This document shows, piece after piece, positions 1-6,156 of a stretch of 12,673 nucleotides of DNA (position 1 is the first letter of the stretch; every line of letters begins with the position of its first letter). This stretch comes from JBGPGW01 sp041484095. Its GTDB lineage: Bacteria > Pseudomonadota > Alphaproteobacteria > CADEGL01. Where the stretch lies: positions 1 through 12,673 of the forward strand of contig JBGPGW010000078.1 in assembly GCA_041484095.1 (NCBI GenBank), written 5' to 3'. Made by a program: the position numbers and the translations under genes. The notes beneath the pieces were generated by a model. That model saw nothing but the letters and a program-made list of their open reading frames with translations. It was not told the origin of the DNA and searched no databases.

Positions 1-252
1 ACAGATGAGACTGATCGGCCCCAACGGAAATGACCCGGCCGCGTGTCGCCGCCTTGCTATTGATGCGTTCCGTCCTCTCTAAAGACACCCTGCCTCAGGG
101 AGAGCCGGGCTCCAGGGACCGCACGGACAAGCGAGGGTTACTGTGCGGCGGAACCGCGGGCCCGCGCGCTTGCGGTTTGCCGCCGCGCCACGTCTTATGC
201 GCACCGGCCACGGCGCCACCTTCGCAATGCCCGGAACATGGAGAGAACGACA

Positions 253-813
253 ATGACGGAAGGCCTTCACGTCCCTCACTCGAGCAAACGGATCGCGGCT
301 CTCGTCGCCATTCTGGCCGCGCTGCTGGCCCTGGCGGAGACAGGCGGGAAGAGCGCGTTGCACGCGGCCCTTGCGCACAATATCGAGGCCTCCGACCTCT
401 GGAGCTTCTATCAGGCGAAGACGGTCCGCATCACCGTGGCCCGCACGGCAGGCGAGCTCCTGGAGAGCACGTTCGGCGCGGCACCCGCCGGCGGGCAAAA
501 GGAGCGAATGGACAAGCAGCTCGCGGCGTGGCGCGAGAATATCGCGCGCTGGGATTCAGAGGCCGATACGCAGGAGGGCCGCAAGGAGCTCACGGTGCGC
601 GCGCATGCGGCGGAAGCGAAACGCGACCGGGCCGAGGCCGCCTATCACGCCTATGAACTGTCATCGGGCCTACTGCAGATCGCGATCGTGCTCGCTTCGG
701 TTTCGGTCGTGACGGGCGTCGTCTTGCTCGTCTATGGGGCGTGCGGCCTCGGCGTCATCGGCATCGGATTCGCCCTCTTGGGCTGGCTCGCACCGACCCT
801 TCTCCACCTGTGA
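253..813 (+). CDS. DUF4337 family membrane protein
   Basis: Encodes 186 residues. A hydrophobic helix at about residues 12-29 is followed by a soluble, charged, Ala/Glu/Arg-rich region (about 30-138) that looks helical, then two hydrophobic segments at about 140-160 and 165-184. The stretch around residues 42-57, with NIEASDLWSFYQAK, is the pattern I associate with DUF4337, a bacterial membrane family of unknown function. I chose the ATG at 253 because GGAGAG lies about 7 bases upstream; an in-frame ATG at 238 would add five residues but has no comparable site. The gene converges with the small membrane protein on the opposite strand. Family assignment is from memory of the conserved segment; no function is claimed. 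Confidence 0.8.
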   Translation: MTEGLHVPHSSKRIAALVAILAALLALAETGGKSALHAALAHNIEASDLWSFYQAKTVRITVARTAGELLESTFGAAPAGGQKERMDKQLAAWRENIARWDSEADTQEGRKELTVRAHAAEAKRDRAEAAYHAYELSSGLLQIAIVLASVSVVTGVVLLVYGACGLGVIGIGFALLGWLAPTLLHL

Positions 814-838
814 AGACCGACGAGGCGAGCCATCCGGC

Positions 839-892
839 GGAGCGCCCGGCTCCCGCGCGCTTCGTCGACGTCATGCGCGATCGCGCGACGTC
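839..892. terminator. Hairpins between convergent genes, possible bidirectional terminator
   Basis: Two inverted repeats fill the gap between two convergent genes. The first is GGAGC-gcccg-GCTCC at 839-853. The second runs from 867 to 892: GACGTC arms flank a GCGC/GCGC core around GATC, with a two-base AT bulge in the left arm. The second touches the stop codon of the minus-strand gene. Neither is followed by a clear T run, so an intrinsic terminator is only plausible from position and symmetry. Confidence 0.35.
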
Positions 893-1214
893 ATTCTTCA
901 TCCGCATGGAGCCAATGAAACAGCAAGTGAATCCAGGGTGCGAGCAGCACGGCCGTGCTCGCGATGAAAATGAGGCCGCAGAGGAGGGCATAGACCGACG
1001 CGAAAAGTTTGGCCGCGTCGTTCGTCAGCGGATTCACCGGCCCCATCCCGCCGAGAATCATGGAGGCATCGACCAGCGCGTCGATCCAGGGAAGATGGTC
1101 GAGATAGTGATAGCCGGCGACGCCCAAACCCAGCGCGAACACGATAAGACCGCCGGCAATGAGAAATGACCGGACGTAATGATGACGTGGCGGTCGGCGA
1201 TCGAGTCTTTTCAT
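891..1214 (-). CDS. Small two-helix membrane protein with channel-like pore loop
   Basis: Encodes 107 residues with a basic N-terminus (MKRLDRRPPRHH), one transmembrane helix at about 14-36, a re-entrant-looking segment at about 43-63 containing MILGGMGPVNPLT, and a second helix at about 68-96. This TM-P-TM plan resembles two-helix ion channel subunits, but the potassium selectivity signature TVGYG is absent; GGMGP sits at the equivalent place. Proteins of this type occur in other alphaproteobacteria as hypothetical proteins, as far as I recall. GGAGGG lies about 4 bases upstream of the ATG and supports the start. Real coding status is well supported by the membrane topology and ribosome binding site; a channel function is inference. 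Confidence 0.75.
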   Translation of the reverse strand: MKRLDRRPPRHHYVRSFLIAGGLIVFALGLGVAGYHYLDHLPWIDALVDASMILGGMGPVNPLTNDAAKLFASVYALLCGLIFIASTAVLLAPWIHLLFHWLHADEE

Positions 1215-1315
1215 GCACCCTCCGGCCTATCGTCTTGATGGTATGATTATGGACAACCCAGCGGGTTCTGGACACATTCCCCTGCCTGGGGCGGATCGCG
1301 CAAGGAGAAGCGGTG

Positions 1316-2656
1316 ATGCCAGAGGGATCGAGCGGCAACGCTGAACGCAGGAAACCGACCGGCGCTATCTTCGCGGCCGGTTTCAAGGAAACACCCTATT
1401 GGTGGGAGGCGGCACCCCGCGTGCCCGCGGTACCGCAGGCGCCGCCCAAGACGGTCGATGTCGCCATCGTGGGCTCGGGCCTGACCGGCCTCAACGCCGC
1501 GATCGATCTCGCCCGCGCGGGGCGCAGCGTCGTGGTGCTCGATTCCGAGGATCTCGGCCAGGGTGCCAGCACGCGCAATGCGGGCTGCGTCGGCCAGACC
1601 TTGAAGCACGGCTTTCGCGACCTCCAGAAGAGCCGCGGCAACGACTACGCGATCACGGTCTATCGCGAGATGAAGGCCGCGTTCGATTCGGTGGCGGAGC
1701 GGGTCAAGACCGAGCAGATCGACTGCGGCTTCAAGATCTGCGGCCGTCTGATCCTGACCAAGGCGCCGCGCCAATACGACGACCTCGCGGACGAGTTCGA
1801 GCAGCGCCGGAAGCATCTCGGCACGGAATTCTCGATGATTCCGAAATCGTCGGTGCAGGACGAGATCGCGAGCGATCGCTATTGCGGCGGCGCGATCATC
1901 CCCGATCTCGGCTCGATCCATCCCGGTCTCTACCATCGCGGCCTTCTGGACCGGGCGCGCGCGGCGGGCGTCACGCTGATCGGCGGCACGCCGGTCCTGG
2001 GCATCGCCGGCGATGGCGCCGGCTTCGACGTCTCGACCACTGAAGGTCCGACGCGCGCGCGAGACGTGCTCGTCGCCACCAACGGCTACACCGGCAACCT
2101 CCTGCCCTGGCTGCAGCGGCGCCTCATCCCGTTCGATGCCTACATGATCGCGACCGAGCCGCTCGACCCCGCGCGGATGGCGCGCCTCTTGCCGACCGAC
2201 CGCACCTATCTCGACCATGTCCACGACATCATCACGATTCGCCGCTCGCCCGACGGCACGCGCATCCTGTTCCTGTGGCGCACCGGCACCCGCCCCAGTA
2301 CCGCGCGCGCCAAGGGCGCCGAGCTGCATGCGGATTTGGCGCGCATCGTGCCGGAGGTCGCCTCGCTCAAGCTGACCCATTCCTGGACCGGGCGCTGCGC
2401 GGGCACGTTCAACCTGTGGCCGCACCTCGTCACCCGCAAGGGCATCCATTTCGCCGGCGGCTACTGCTTTGCCGGCCTGCCGATGGGCACCTATCTCGGA
2501 CGGAAGGCCGCTTCGCGCATCCTCGGACAGCGCGAGGCGCAGACGGTCTTCGCCGACCGTTCCTTCCCGATGATTCCCGGCCACACCGGGAACCCCTGGT
2601 TCATGCCGGCCGTGATGCGCTGGTACGGACTGATCGACCGCTGGCAGAGCCGCTAG
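1316..2656 (+). CDS. FAD-dependent oxidoreductase (DAO family, gamma-glutamylputrescine oxidase-like)
   Basis: A 446-residue flavoprotein of the D-amino-acid-oxidase superfamily, which oxidises amines or amino acids with release of an imine product. The N-terminal YWWE (28-31) is typical of PuuB-like members. The Rossmann dinucleotide fold follows at about 47-77, with GSGLTG (53-58) and an acidic residue closing strand two (LDSE). STRNAGCVGQ (85-94) is the FAD-contacting loop, and the C-terminal GYCFAGLPMGTYLG segment is the second FAD contact. AAGGAG lies 8 bases before the ATG at 1316; a GTG at 1313 is also in frame but spaced less well. Length is normal for the family. Substrate is not determined: gamma-glutamylputrescine, sarcosine-like compounds or another amine are all possible. 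The convergent AllA gene suggests a nitrogen-scavenging neighbourhood. Confidence 0.9.
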   Translation: MPEGSSGNAERRKPTGAIFAAGFKETPYWWEAAPRVPAVPQAPPKTVDVAIVGSGLTGLNAAIDLARAGRSVVVLDSEDLGQGASTRNAGCVGQTLKHGFRDLQKSRGNDYAITVYREMKAAFDSVAERVKTEQIDCGFKICGRLILTKAPRQYDDLADEFEQRRKHLGTEFSMIPKSSVQDEIASDRYCGGAIIPDLGSIHPGLYHRGLLDRARAAGVTLIGGTPVLGIAGDGAGFDVSTTEGPTRARDVLVATNGYTGNLLPWLQRRLIPFDAYMIATEPLDPARMARLLPTDRTYLDHVHDIITIRRSPDGTRILFLWRTGTRPSTARAKGAELHADLARIVPEVASLKLTHSWTGRCAGTFNLWPHLVTRKGIHFAGGYCFAGLPMGTYLGRKAASRILGQREAQTVFADRSFPMIPGHTGNPWFMPAVMRWYGLIDRWQSR

Positions 2657-2680
2657 GCCCGTTCAGGCGCACAACGCACC

Positions 2681-3190
2681 TCAGACCGCGACGACGATCT
2701 CGCGGTCCCCAAAACGCACCTCGTCGTAATCCTGATCGAAGCCTTGGCCGGGCCCCTTGCGGTCGATCACCAGGAAATCCCCGGGCGCGAGGGCGATGAG
2801 AGGATGATGCCAGGTGCCGGGCCAGTAGTTGACGCCCTGCCGGCCATTGGTCACGAAGGCACGGAGATCGGTCGGTGCCGGCCGCGTCGCGCGCTCCGCG
2901 ACGACGACGAGGAAGGCGGCCTCGCCCATGGGCACGAAGGCCTGGCTCGAGATGGGGTGGCGTTCCATGAGAGCTATGCGCAGCGGCATCGGAAACGGCT
3001 TGGCCCGAAAAATGCTGAGCAGCGTCCGGCCGCCTTCCGCCGCGCATTCGATGCGGGCGAGATCGTGGAAGCGCTCGGCGTAGCCGTCATTGTATTCGAA
3101 ATGCTCGGCCCCCTCGGTCTCGACGACATCGCCGAATGCGCGAAAGGCGGCGCGGCTCAGGGGAAGAACGGGAATTCTAGACCTGTCCAT
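2681..3190 (-). CDS. allA: Ureidoglycolate lyase (AllA type)
   Basis: Encodes 169 residues, the usual size for AllA, a cytosolic cupin-fold enzyme that splits ureidoglycolate into glyoxylate and urea in the allantoin (purine) degradation pathway. Recognisable family segments are MERHPISSQAFVPM in the middle, GVNYWPGTWHHPL, and FLVIDRKGPGQGFDQDY near the C-terminus. The ATG at 3190 is preceded by GGGAG about 6 bases upstream. No other allantoin-pathway genes are in the window; the gene stands alone and converges with the flavoprotein gene, leaving only 24 bases between the stop codons. It could instead act on a related ureido acid, but the match to AllA looks full length. Confidence 0.9.
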   Translation of the reverse strand: MDRSRIPVLPLSRAAFRAFGDVVETEGAEHFEYNDGYAERFHDLARIECAAEGGRTLLSIFRAKPFPMPLRIALMERHPISSQAFVPMGEAAFLVVVAERATRPAPTDLRAFVTNGRQGVNYWPGTWHHPLIALAPGDFLVIDRKGPGQGFDQDYDEVRFGDREIVVAV

Positions 3191-3394
3191 GGGGGCTCCC
3201 TCACCGGGTTGCGCCGGGTGCGCGCGACGGCTCGCAGGCTGTCAGAAGGCGAGGGTCTTGACGAGGATCCTGACACCCGATGCGATGCATGCCGGTATCG
3301 CCCGGCCCTTCATGCGTTCGTCCGCCACGCCGTCCCTCCGATGGTGCCGCGCGAGATTAGCCCCTCCCGGCCGGCGGTCGAGGCAAGGATTTGG

Positions 3395-3414
3395 GCGCGG
3401 ACGCGCATCCGCGC
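3395..3414. repeat. Perfect 7-bp inverted repeat
   Basis: GCGCGGA at 3395-3401 pairs with TCCGCGC at 3408-3414 across a 6-base loop. It lies about 205 bases upstream of allA and 250 bases past the end of the cytochrome cluster. It could be a terminator remnant, an operator or a structured RNA element; no T run follows on either strand. Confidence 0.4.
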
Positions 3415-3631
3415 GGATTATAGGGAGCGGAGACCACAGACGGAGAGGAACGCGGATCGATCGAGCCGTCGGGGCCGTCGGGTTCCGGCCGACTCCGGTA
3501 CCGCAAGTCTCGAGCGCTGGAAAATATCGCCCGGACGAGATACCGATGAAATCAGGCTTTCCAACATCGTTCGATCATCGTCCCGCCCTGCTGGCGCCGT
3601 TCAGAGTTAGGCAACGATCGCGCTTAACATC

Positions 3632-3646
3632 GCGGCTCGACGCCGC
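3632..3646 (-). terminator. Weak hairpin after the last cytochrome gene
   Basis: GCGGC at 3632-3636 and GCCGC at 3642-3646 form a 5-bp stem with a 5-base loop, starting 17 bases after the stop codon of the minus-strand cytochrome. There is no T run downstream on the minus strand, so this is a candidate by position only. Confidence 0.25.
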
Positions 3647-3662
3647 TCACGGCTGGACTGAC

Positions 3663-4310
3663 CTACTTCGATTGCAAGTAGGCGGCTATTGCCGCAATTT
3701 CGTTGTCATTGAGGCCTCGAACGGCGCTATGCGTTGGCGGAGAGTCGCGCAACCCGACGCGTTGCATCTGCATTTCCTTGACGAGGTACTGCGCGTGCTG
3801 GCCCGCAAGCCGTGGGAAGAAGGCCTTTCCTTCGGCATTGGAACCATGACACACGGCGCAATTCGCAATGCGCCCCTCTAGGGCGGTCTTCTCGTAAAGC
3901 TGTTTGCCGAGAGCAACTATCGTTGGATCTCCTGGCTTTCCCGATTCGGGCGACTGGGACGAGAAATAGTTCGCAATCTCCGCCACAACATGGTCGTCCT
4001 CCAACCATGCAGAACTAATTCCCCACATGTAGTGCTGCGCTTCCGGGTCGCGACGTTTCTGAGCTCGAAACGCTTTGATTTGCGCCTGGATGTAGAGACG
4101 CTGCTGGCCAGCAAGGCGCGGCACAGCCGAATCAGTACTGCGCCCTTCCGGGCCGTGGCAGTGGGCACAGACCGTGGACGCAAGAATGCGCGTCACCTCT
4201 CGAGTTTCACTATCCGACGGAGTCTGGGCCAAGCCGGGAGCAACCCACGTCAGTGCTGCGCAAAATAGGACGACCGGACCGGCTAGCAGAGCAGTCCTGG
4301 GAGTTCCCAT
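3663..4310 (-). CDS. Diheme cytochrome c4-type protein (second heme lacks the usual Met)
   Basis: A 215-residue exported electron carrier. A signal peptide (about 1-29, ending GLAQ) directs it to the periplasm. Two class I cytochrome c domains follow, with heme attachment sites CAHCH (48-52) and CAVCH (151-155); each is followed by the RLAGQ motif usual in cytochrome c4. The first domain has a plausible axial Met95 in HYMWG. In the second domain, where the paralogue at 5519-6130 has MH, this protein has TH (His194), so the axial Met appears replaced. AAGGAGG lies 7 bases upstream of the ATG, an unusually strong ribosome binding site. The gene is last in the cytochrome cluster but has its own FNR/FixK-type promoter. 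It probably shuttles electrons between the outer-membrane cytochrome and inner-membrane complexes. Confidence 0.9.
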   Translation of the reverse strand: MGTPRTALLAGPVVLFCAALTWVAPGLAQTPSDSETREVTRILASTVCAHCHGPEGRSTDSAVPRLAGQQRLYIQAQIKAFRAQKRRDPEAQHYMWGISSAWLEDDHVVAEIANYFSSQSPESGKPGDPTIVALGKQLYEKTALEGRIANCAVCHGSNAEGKAFFPRLAGQHAQYLVKEMQMQRVGLRDSPPTHSAVRGLNDNEIAAIAAYLQSK

Positions 4311-4374
4311 TGCAAGCCTCCTTCAGGGACGGCTGTCGGGATTTGGGCATGCTCAACGCCCTATCCTCTAAAGA

Positions 4375-4423
4375 ATTTGGAATTTTACAACTCTCAGGTG
4401 CAATTACCCTTGACCCCCGTCAA
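4375..4423 (-). promoter_or_regulatory. FNR/FixK-type class II promoter for the cytochrome gene at 3663-4310
   Basis: A perfect palindrome TTGAC-CCCC-GTCAA lies at 4410-4423, matching the half-site and 4-base spacing of FNR/FixK/Dnr family binding sites (TTGAT-N4-ATCAA). On the minus strand a -10 element TAAAAT occupies 4387-4382. If the hexamer spans -12 to -7, transcription starts at 4375 and the palindrome is centred at -41.5, the class II position where these activators contact RNA polymerase in place of a -35 box. The 5' leader would be about 65 bases, ending at the AAGGAGG site. The geometry is seen directly; the regulator is inferred. Confidence 0.65.
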
Positions 4424-4469
4424 ATTGGTGCGGCGTTCAGACGACGGTGTTACGTGAGGGCCTGAGACG

Positions 4470-4483
4470 TGGTCCCATGACCA
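4470..4483. repeat. Perfect inverted repeat TGGTC-N4-GACCA
   Basis: TGGTC at 4470-4474 and GACCA at 4479-4483 surround four bases, in the gap between two minus-strand genes, about 44 bases after the stop codon of the upstream one. It could form a small terminator-like hairpin for the upstream transcript or be a protein-binding dyad. No T run follows on the minus strand. Confidence 0.3.
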
Positions 4484-4526
4484 TACCGGCAAGTTTCTAC
4501 TCCGTACGTAATCCGCCGAGAACAGC

Positions 4527-5411
4527 TTATGGCGATCTGGGATGCACGATCATGTCGGGTGGCATCGTATGAGACTGCTGCTCTCCTGGACGTTTGAAGA
4601 TATTGGAAATTTGGTACGATTCGATGACTGCTCGATCGGCGGCAAATTTGCCTACAACCCCGGGGCATCGGATCATGGCTGAGATCGGATAAAGACCGGT
4701 CTTGAGTTCGACATCGCCAATCCACACCGCTGTCTTGCGCAAGATCAGCTGGGTCGACTCTTCCCCGAGAGGCGTGCGGCCAACCTGCATAGCGACCGAG
4801 CATCGCATGTCTTCGGTCAGCAGCTTCTCAACCGGGTTCCTGATCGTAATGCCGATCTGGTAAGGACCGGGCTGCTCAATGCGCAGCCAGCCGGTCAGCA
4901 TGTAGGCCGCGCCGCCTTCGAATCCGATGCCTTCCTTACGGAACGCAGCCAAGGTAATAGGCTCTTGCGACGTCCAGACAAATATTCCAACCTCGCGCTT
5001 CGGCACTTCGCTCGGACGCGGCGGCTGCGCAAGCACATGCACCACCCAGCCTGGGAATAAAGGCTCGTTCGTAGAGGGAACGCGCTGTAGGGCCGCATCA
5101 AGCTGATTGGGAAGTGCGGTTCCGGGCGTCTCCACCGCCGGCAAGGCGGAAGGTGGCGATGGTGGCACCGGCATGATGCCGCCGGGCACTGCCGCCACCG
5201 GCAAGGTCGCCGCAGGCTGGGCCATCGGGGCAGATGTAATTCCGCTCTGAGCCTTGTCACTCAGCGCTTTCTCCAACGCCTCCACGCGTTTTTTCAGCTG
5301 TTCGAACTCGGCAGTTGTGTCTTTTGGCGATGGTGGCGCCTGCTGCGCCCACGCACCCGTCGAGACAAGAATGCTTGCCAGAAGAAACACCTGCGTGCGC
5401 ATTTTCAACAT
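4527..5411 (-). CDS. Exported protein with coiled coil and possible PA14-like domain
   Basis: Encodes 294 residues from the ATG at 5411. A signal peptide (1-22, ending GAWA) is followed by a short coiled coil (about 33-54, AEFEQLKKRVEALEKAL), a Pro/Ala-rich linker (about 58-118), and a C-terminal domain (about 119-272) of predicted beta strands. In it GWLRIEQPGPYQIGITI resembles the hallmark strand-turn-strand of PA14-like carbohydrate-binding domains. Cys204 and Cys249 could form a disulfide. No CXXCH motif is present, so it carries no c-type heme. Neither the ATG at 5411 nor the alternative at 5402 has a clear ribosome binding site; the frame is open further upstream, but the signal peptide fixes the region. 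It sits 107 bases after a cytochrome gene in the same orientation. I do not recognise a named family; it may be a periplasmic or surface accessory factor. Confidence 0.7.
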   Translation of the reverse strand: MLKMRTQVFLLASILVSTGAWAQQAPPSPKDTTAEFEQLKKRVEALEKALSDKAQSGITSAPMAQPAATLPVAAVPGGIMPVPPSPPSALPAVETPGTALPNQLDAALQRVPSTNEPLFPGWVVHVLAQPPRPSEVPKREVGIFVWTSQEPITLAAFRKEGIGFEGGAAYMLTGWLRIEQPGPYQIGITIRNPVEKLLTEDMRCSVAMQVGRTPLGEESTQLILRKTAVWIGDVELKTGLYPISAMIRCPGVVGKFAADRAVIESYQISNIFKRPGEQQSHTMPPDMIVHPRSP

Positions 5412-5518
5412 GGACCAACCGAGCGGCCGCACCGTGTCGCACTCACGACAGCAAGATCGACGCGACCCCTTGCTCGTGCGATCGCGCTTATCACGGCCGT
5501 TGCACCGTTTGATTAACC

Positions 5519-6130
5519 TCATTTGCTACCTAGATATGCCCCCACTGCCGAGATCTGGTCATTATCGATGTTCTTTATGTTCTCATGCATGACGTCGTTT
5601 TCGCGAAGCATCGAGCGAAACGCCTCCATTTGCTTCACGAGATAGGTGGTGTGCTGACCAGCAAGCCGCGGTGCAATTTCAGTGCCTTCACCTTTATTGC
5701 CATGACAGGTTGTACAAGCCGGGACACTTTGCGCGTCGACACCGTTCTCGTAGATATGTTTACCCTGCGCAGCTAACGGTGAATTGACTGCGGGTAGTGG
5801 CGTTGGCTTCTGCTTCGCGTAGTAGGCCGCCAACGCTTTGATCGTGCTCTCGCTGAGCGATTGGGCCATGCCCCACATGAAGGCGCGGGCATGCGGATCG
5901 GAGCGCGAGCGATCACGAAACGCATTCAGCTGTGCGACCAGATATTCCTCGCGTTGCGCGGCAAGACGTGGGAACAAAGGTGAAATACTGTTTCCGTCTT
6001 TGCCGTGGCAGTTCGAGCACACATCCGTCGCGACGCGCTCGCCTTCACGGCTTTCCTGCGCCGAGGCCACGAAGGCGGTGAGCGCAACCACGGCCACTAT
6101 CATGAATTTTTTCATCATGGGGATTTCCAT
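5519..6130 (-). CDS. Diheme cytochrome c4-type protein
   Basis: A 203-residue periplasmic electron carrier. The signal peptide is about residues 1-24 (basic MMKK, hydrophobic IVAVVALTAFV, ending ASA). Heme sites are CSNCH (38-42) and CTTCH (139-143), with likely axial Met85 in FMWGM and Met181 in VMHEN. RLAAQ and RLAGQH after each heme and two-domain symmetry mark it as cytochrome c4-like. It is clearly paralogous to the cytochrome at 3663-4310. I chose the ATG at 6130 (MEIPMM), with GGGAAAG some 10 bases upstream; ATGs at 6118 and 6115 are alternatives. It begins 26 bases after the stop codon of the barrel cytochrome gene, so the two are almost certainly cotranscribed and probably partners. 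Confidence 0.9.
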   Translation of the reverse strand: MEIPMMKKFMIVAVVALTAFVASAQESREGERVATDVCSNCHGKDGNSISPLFPRLAAQREEYLVAQLNAFRDRSRSDPHARAFMWGMAQSLSESTIKALAAYYAKQKPTPLPAVNSPLAAQGKHIYENGVDAQSVPACTTCHGNKGEGTEIAPRLAGQHTTYLVKQMEAFRSMLRENDVMHENIKNIDNDQISAVGAYLGSK

Positions 6131-6156
6131 TCGACGTTCTTTCCCTGATTTCGCGC

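Larger units (their letters stand above)
3191..3662. other. Intergenic region without a recognisable gene
   Basis: About 470 bases between the divergent-looking allA start and the end of the cytochrome cluster. Open frames cross it, but their translations are Arg/Ser/Ala-rich and look like nothing known, and none has a convincing ribosome binding site. It holds a perfect hairpin GCGCGGA-N6-TCCGCGC at 3395-3414 and a smaller one at 3632-3646. The allA promoter presumably lies in its left part. It also spans the shift from GC-rich flank to the more AT-rich cluster. Confidence 0.6.

Noticed and set aside
88..112. Two adjacent short inverted repeats (CCCTG-CCT-CAGGG and GAGCC-G-GGCTC)
   Set aside because: Possibly a terminator of a gene outside the window, but short, without a T run on the plus strand, and common by chance at this GC content.
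30..656. Open frame overlapping the DUF4337 gene
   Set aside because: Arg/Gly/Pro-rich shifted-frame translation; the DUF4337 frame has membrane helices and a ribosome binding site.
1255..1267. Dyad AACCC-AGC-GGGTT between two divergent genes
   Set aside because: A possible operator, but short and matching no regulator I recognise.
1247..2584. Long open frame antisense to the flavoprotein gene
   Set aside because: Composition is Arg/Ala/Asp/Gly-rich with no recognisable motif, as expected opposite a GC-rich gene; the plus strand encodes a clear FAD enzyme.
3090..3881. Plus-strand frame spanning the gap and the end of the terminal cytochrome gene
   Set aside because: It runs antisense to the CXXCH-bearing cytochrome and contains no coherent domain.
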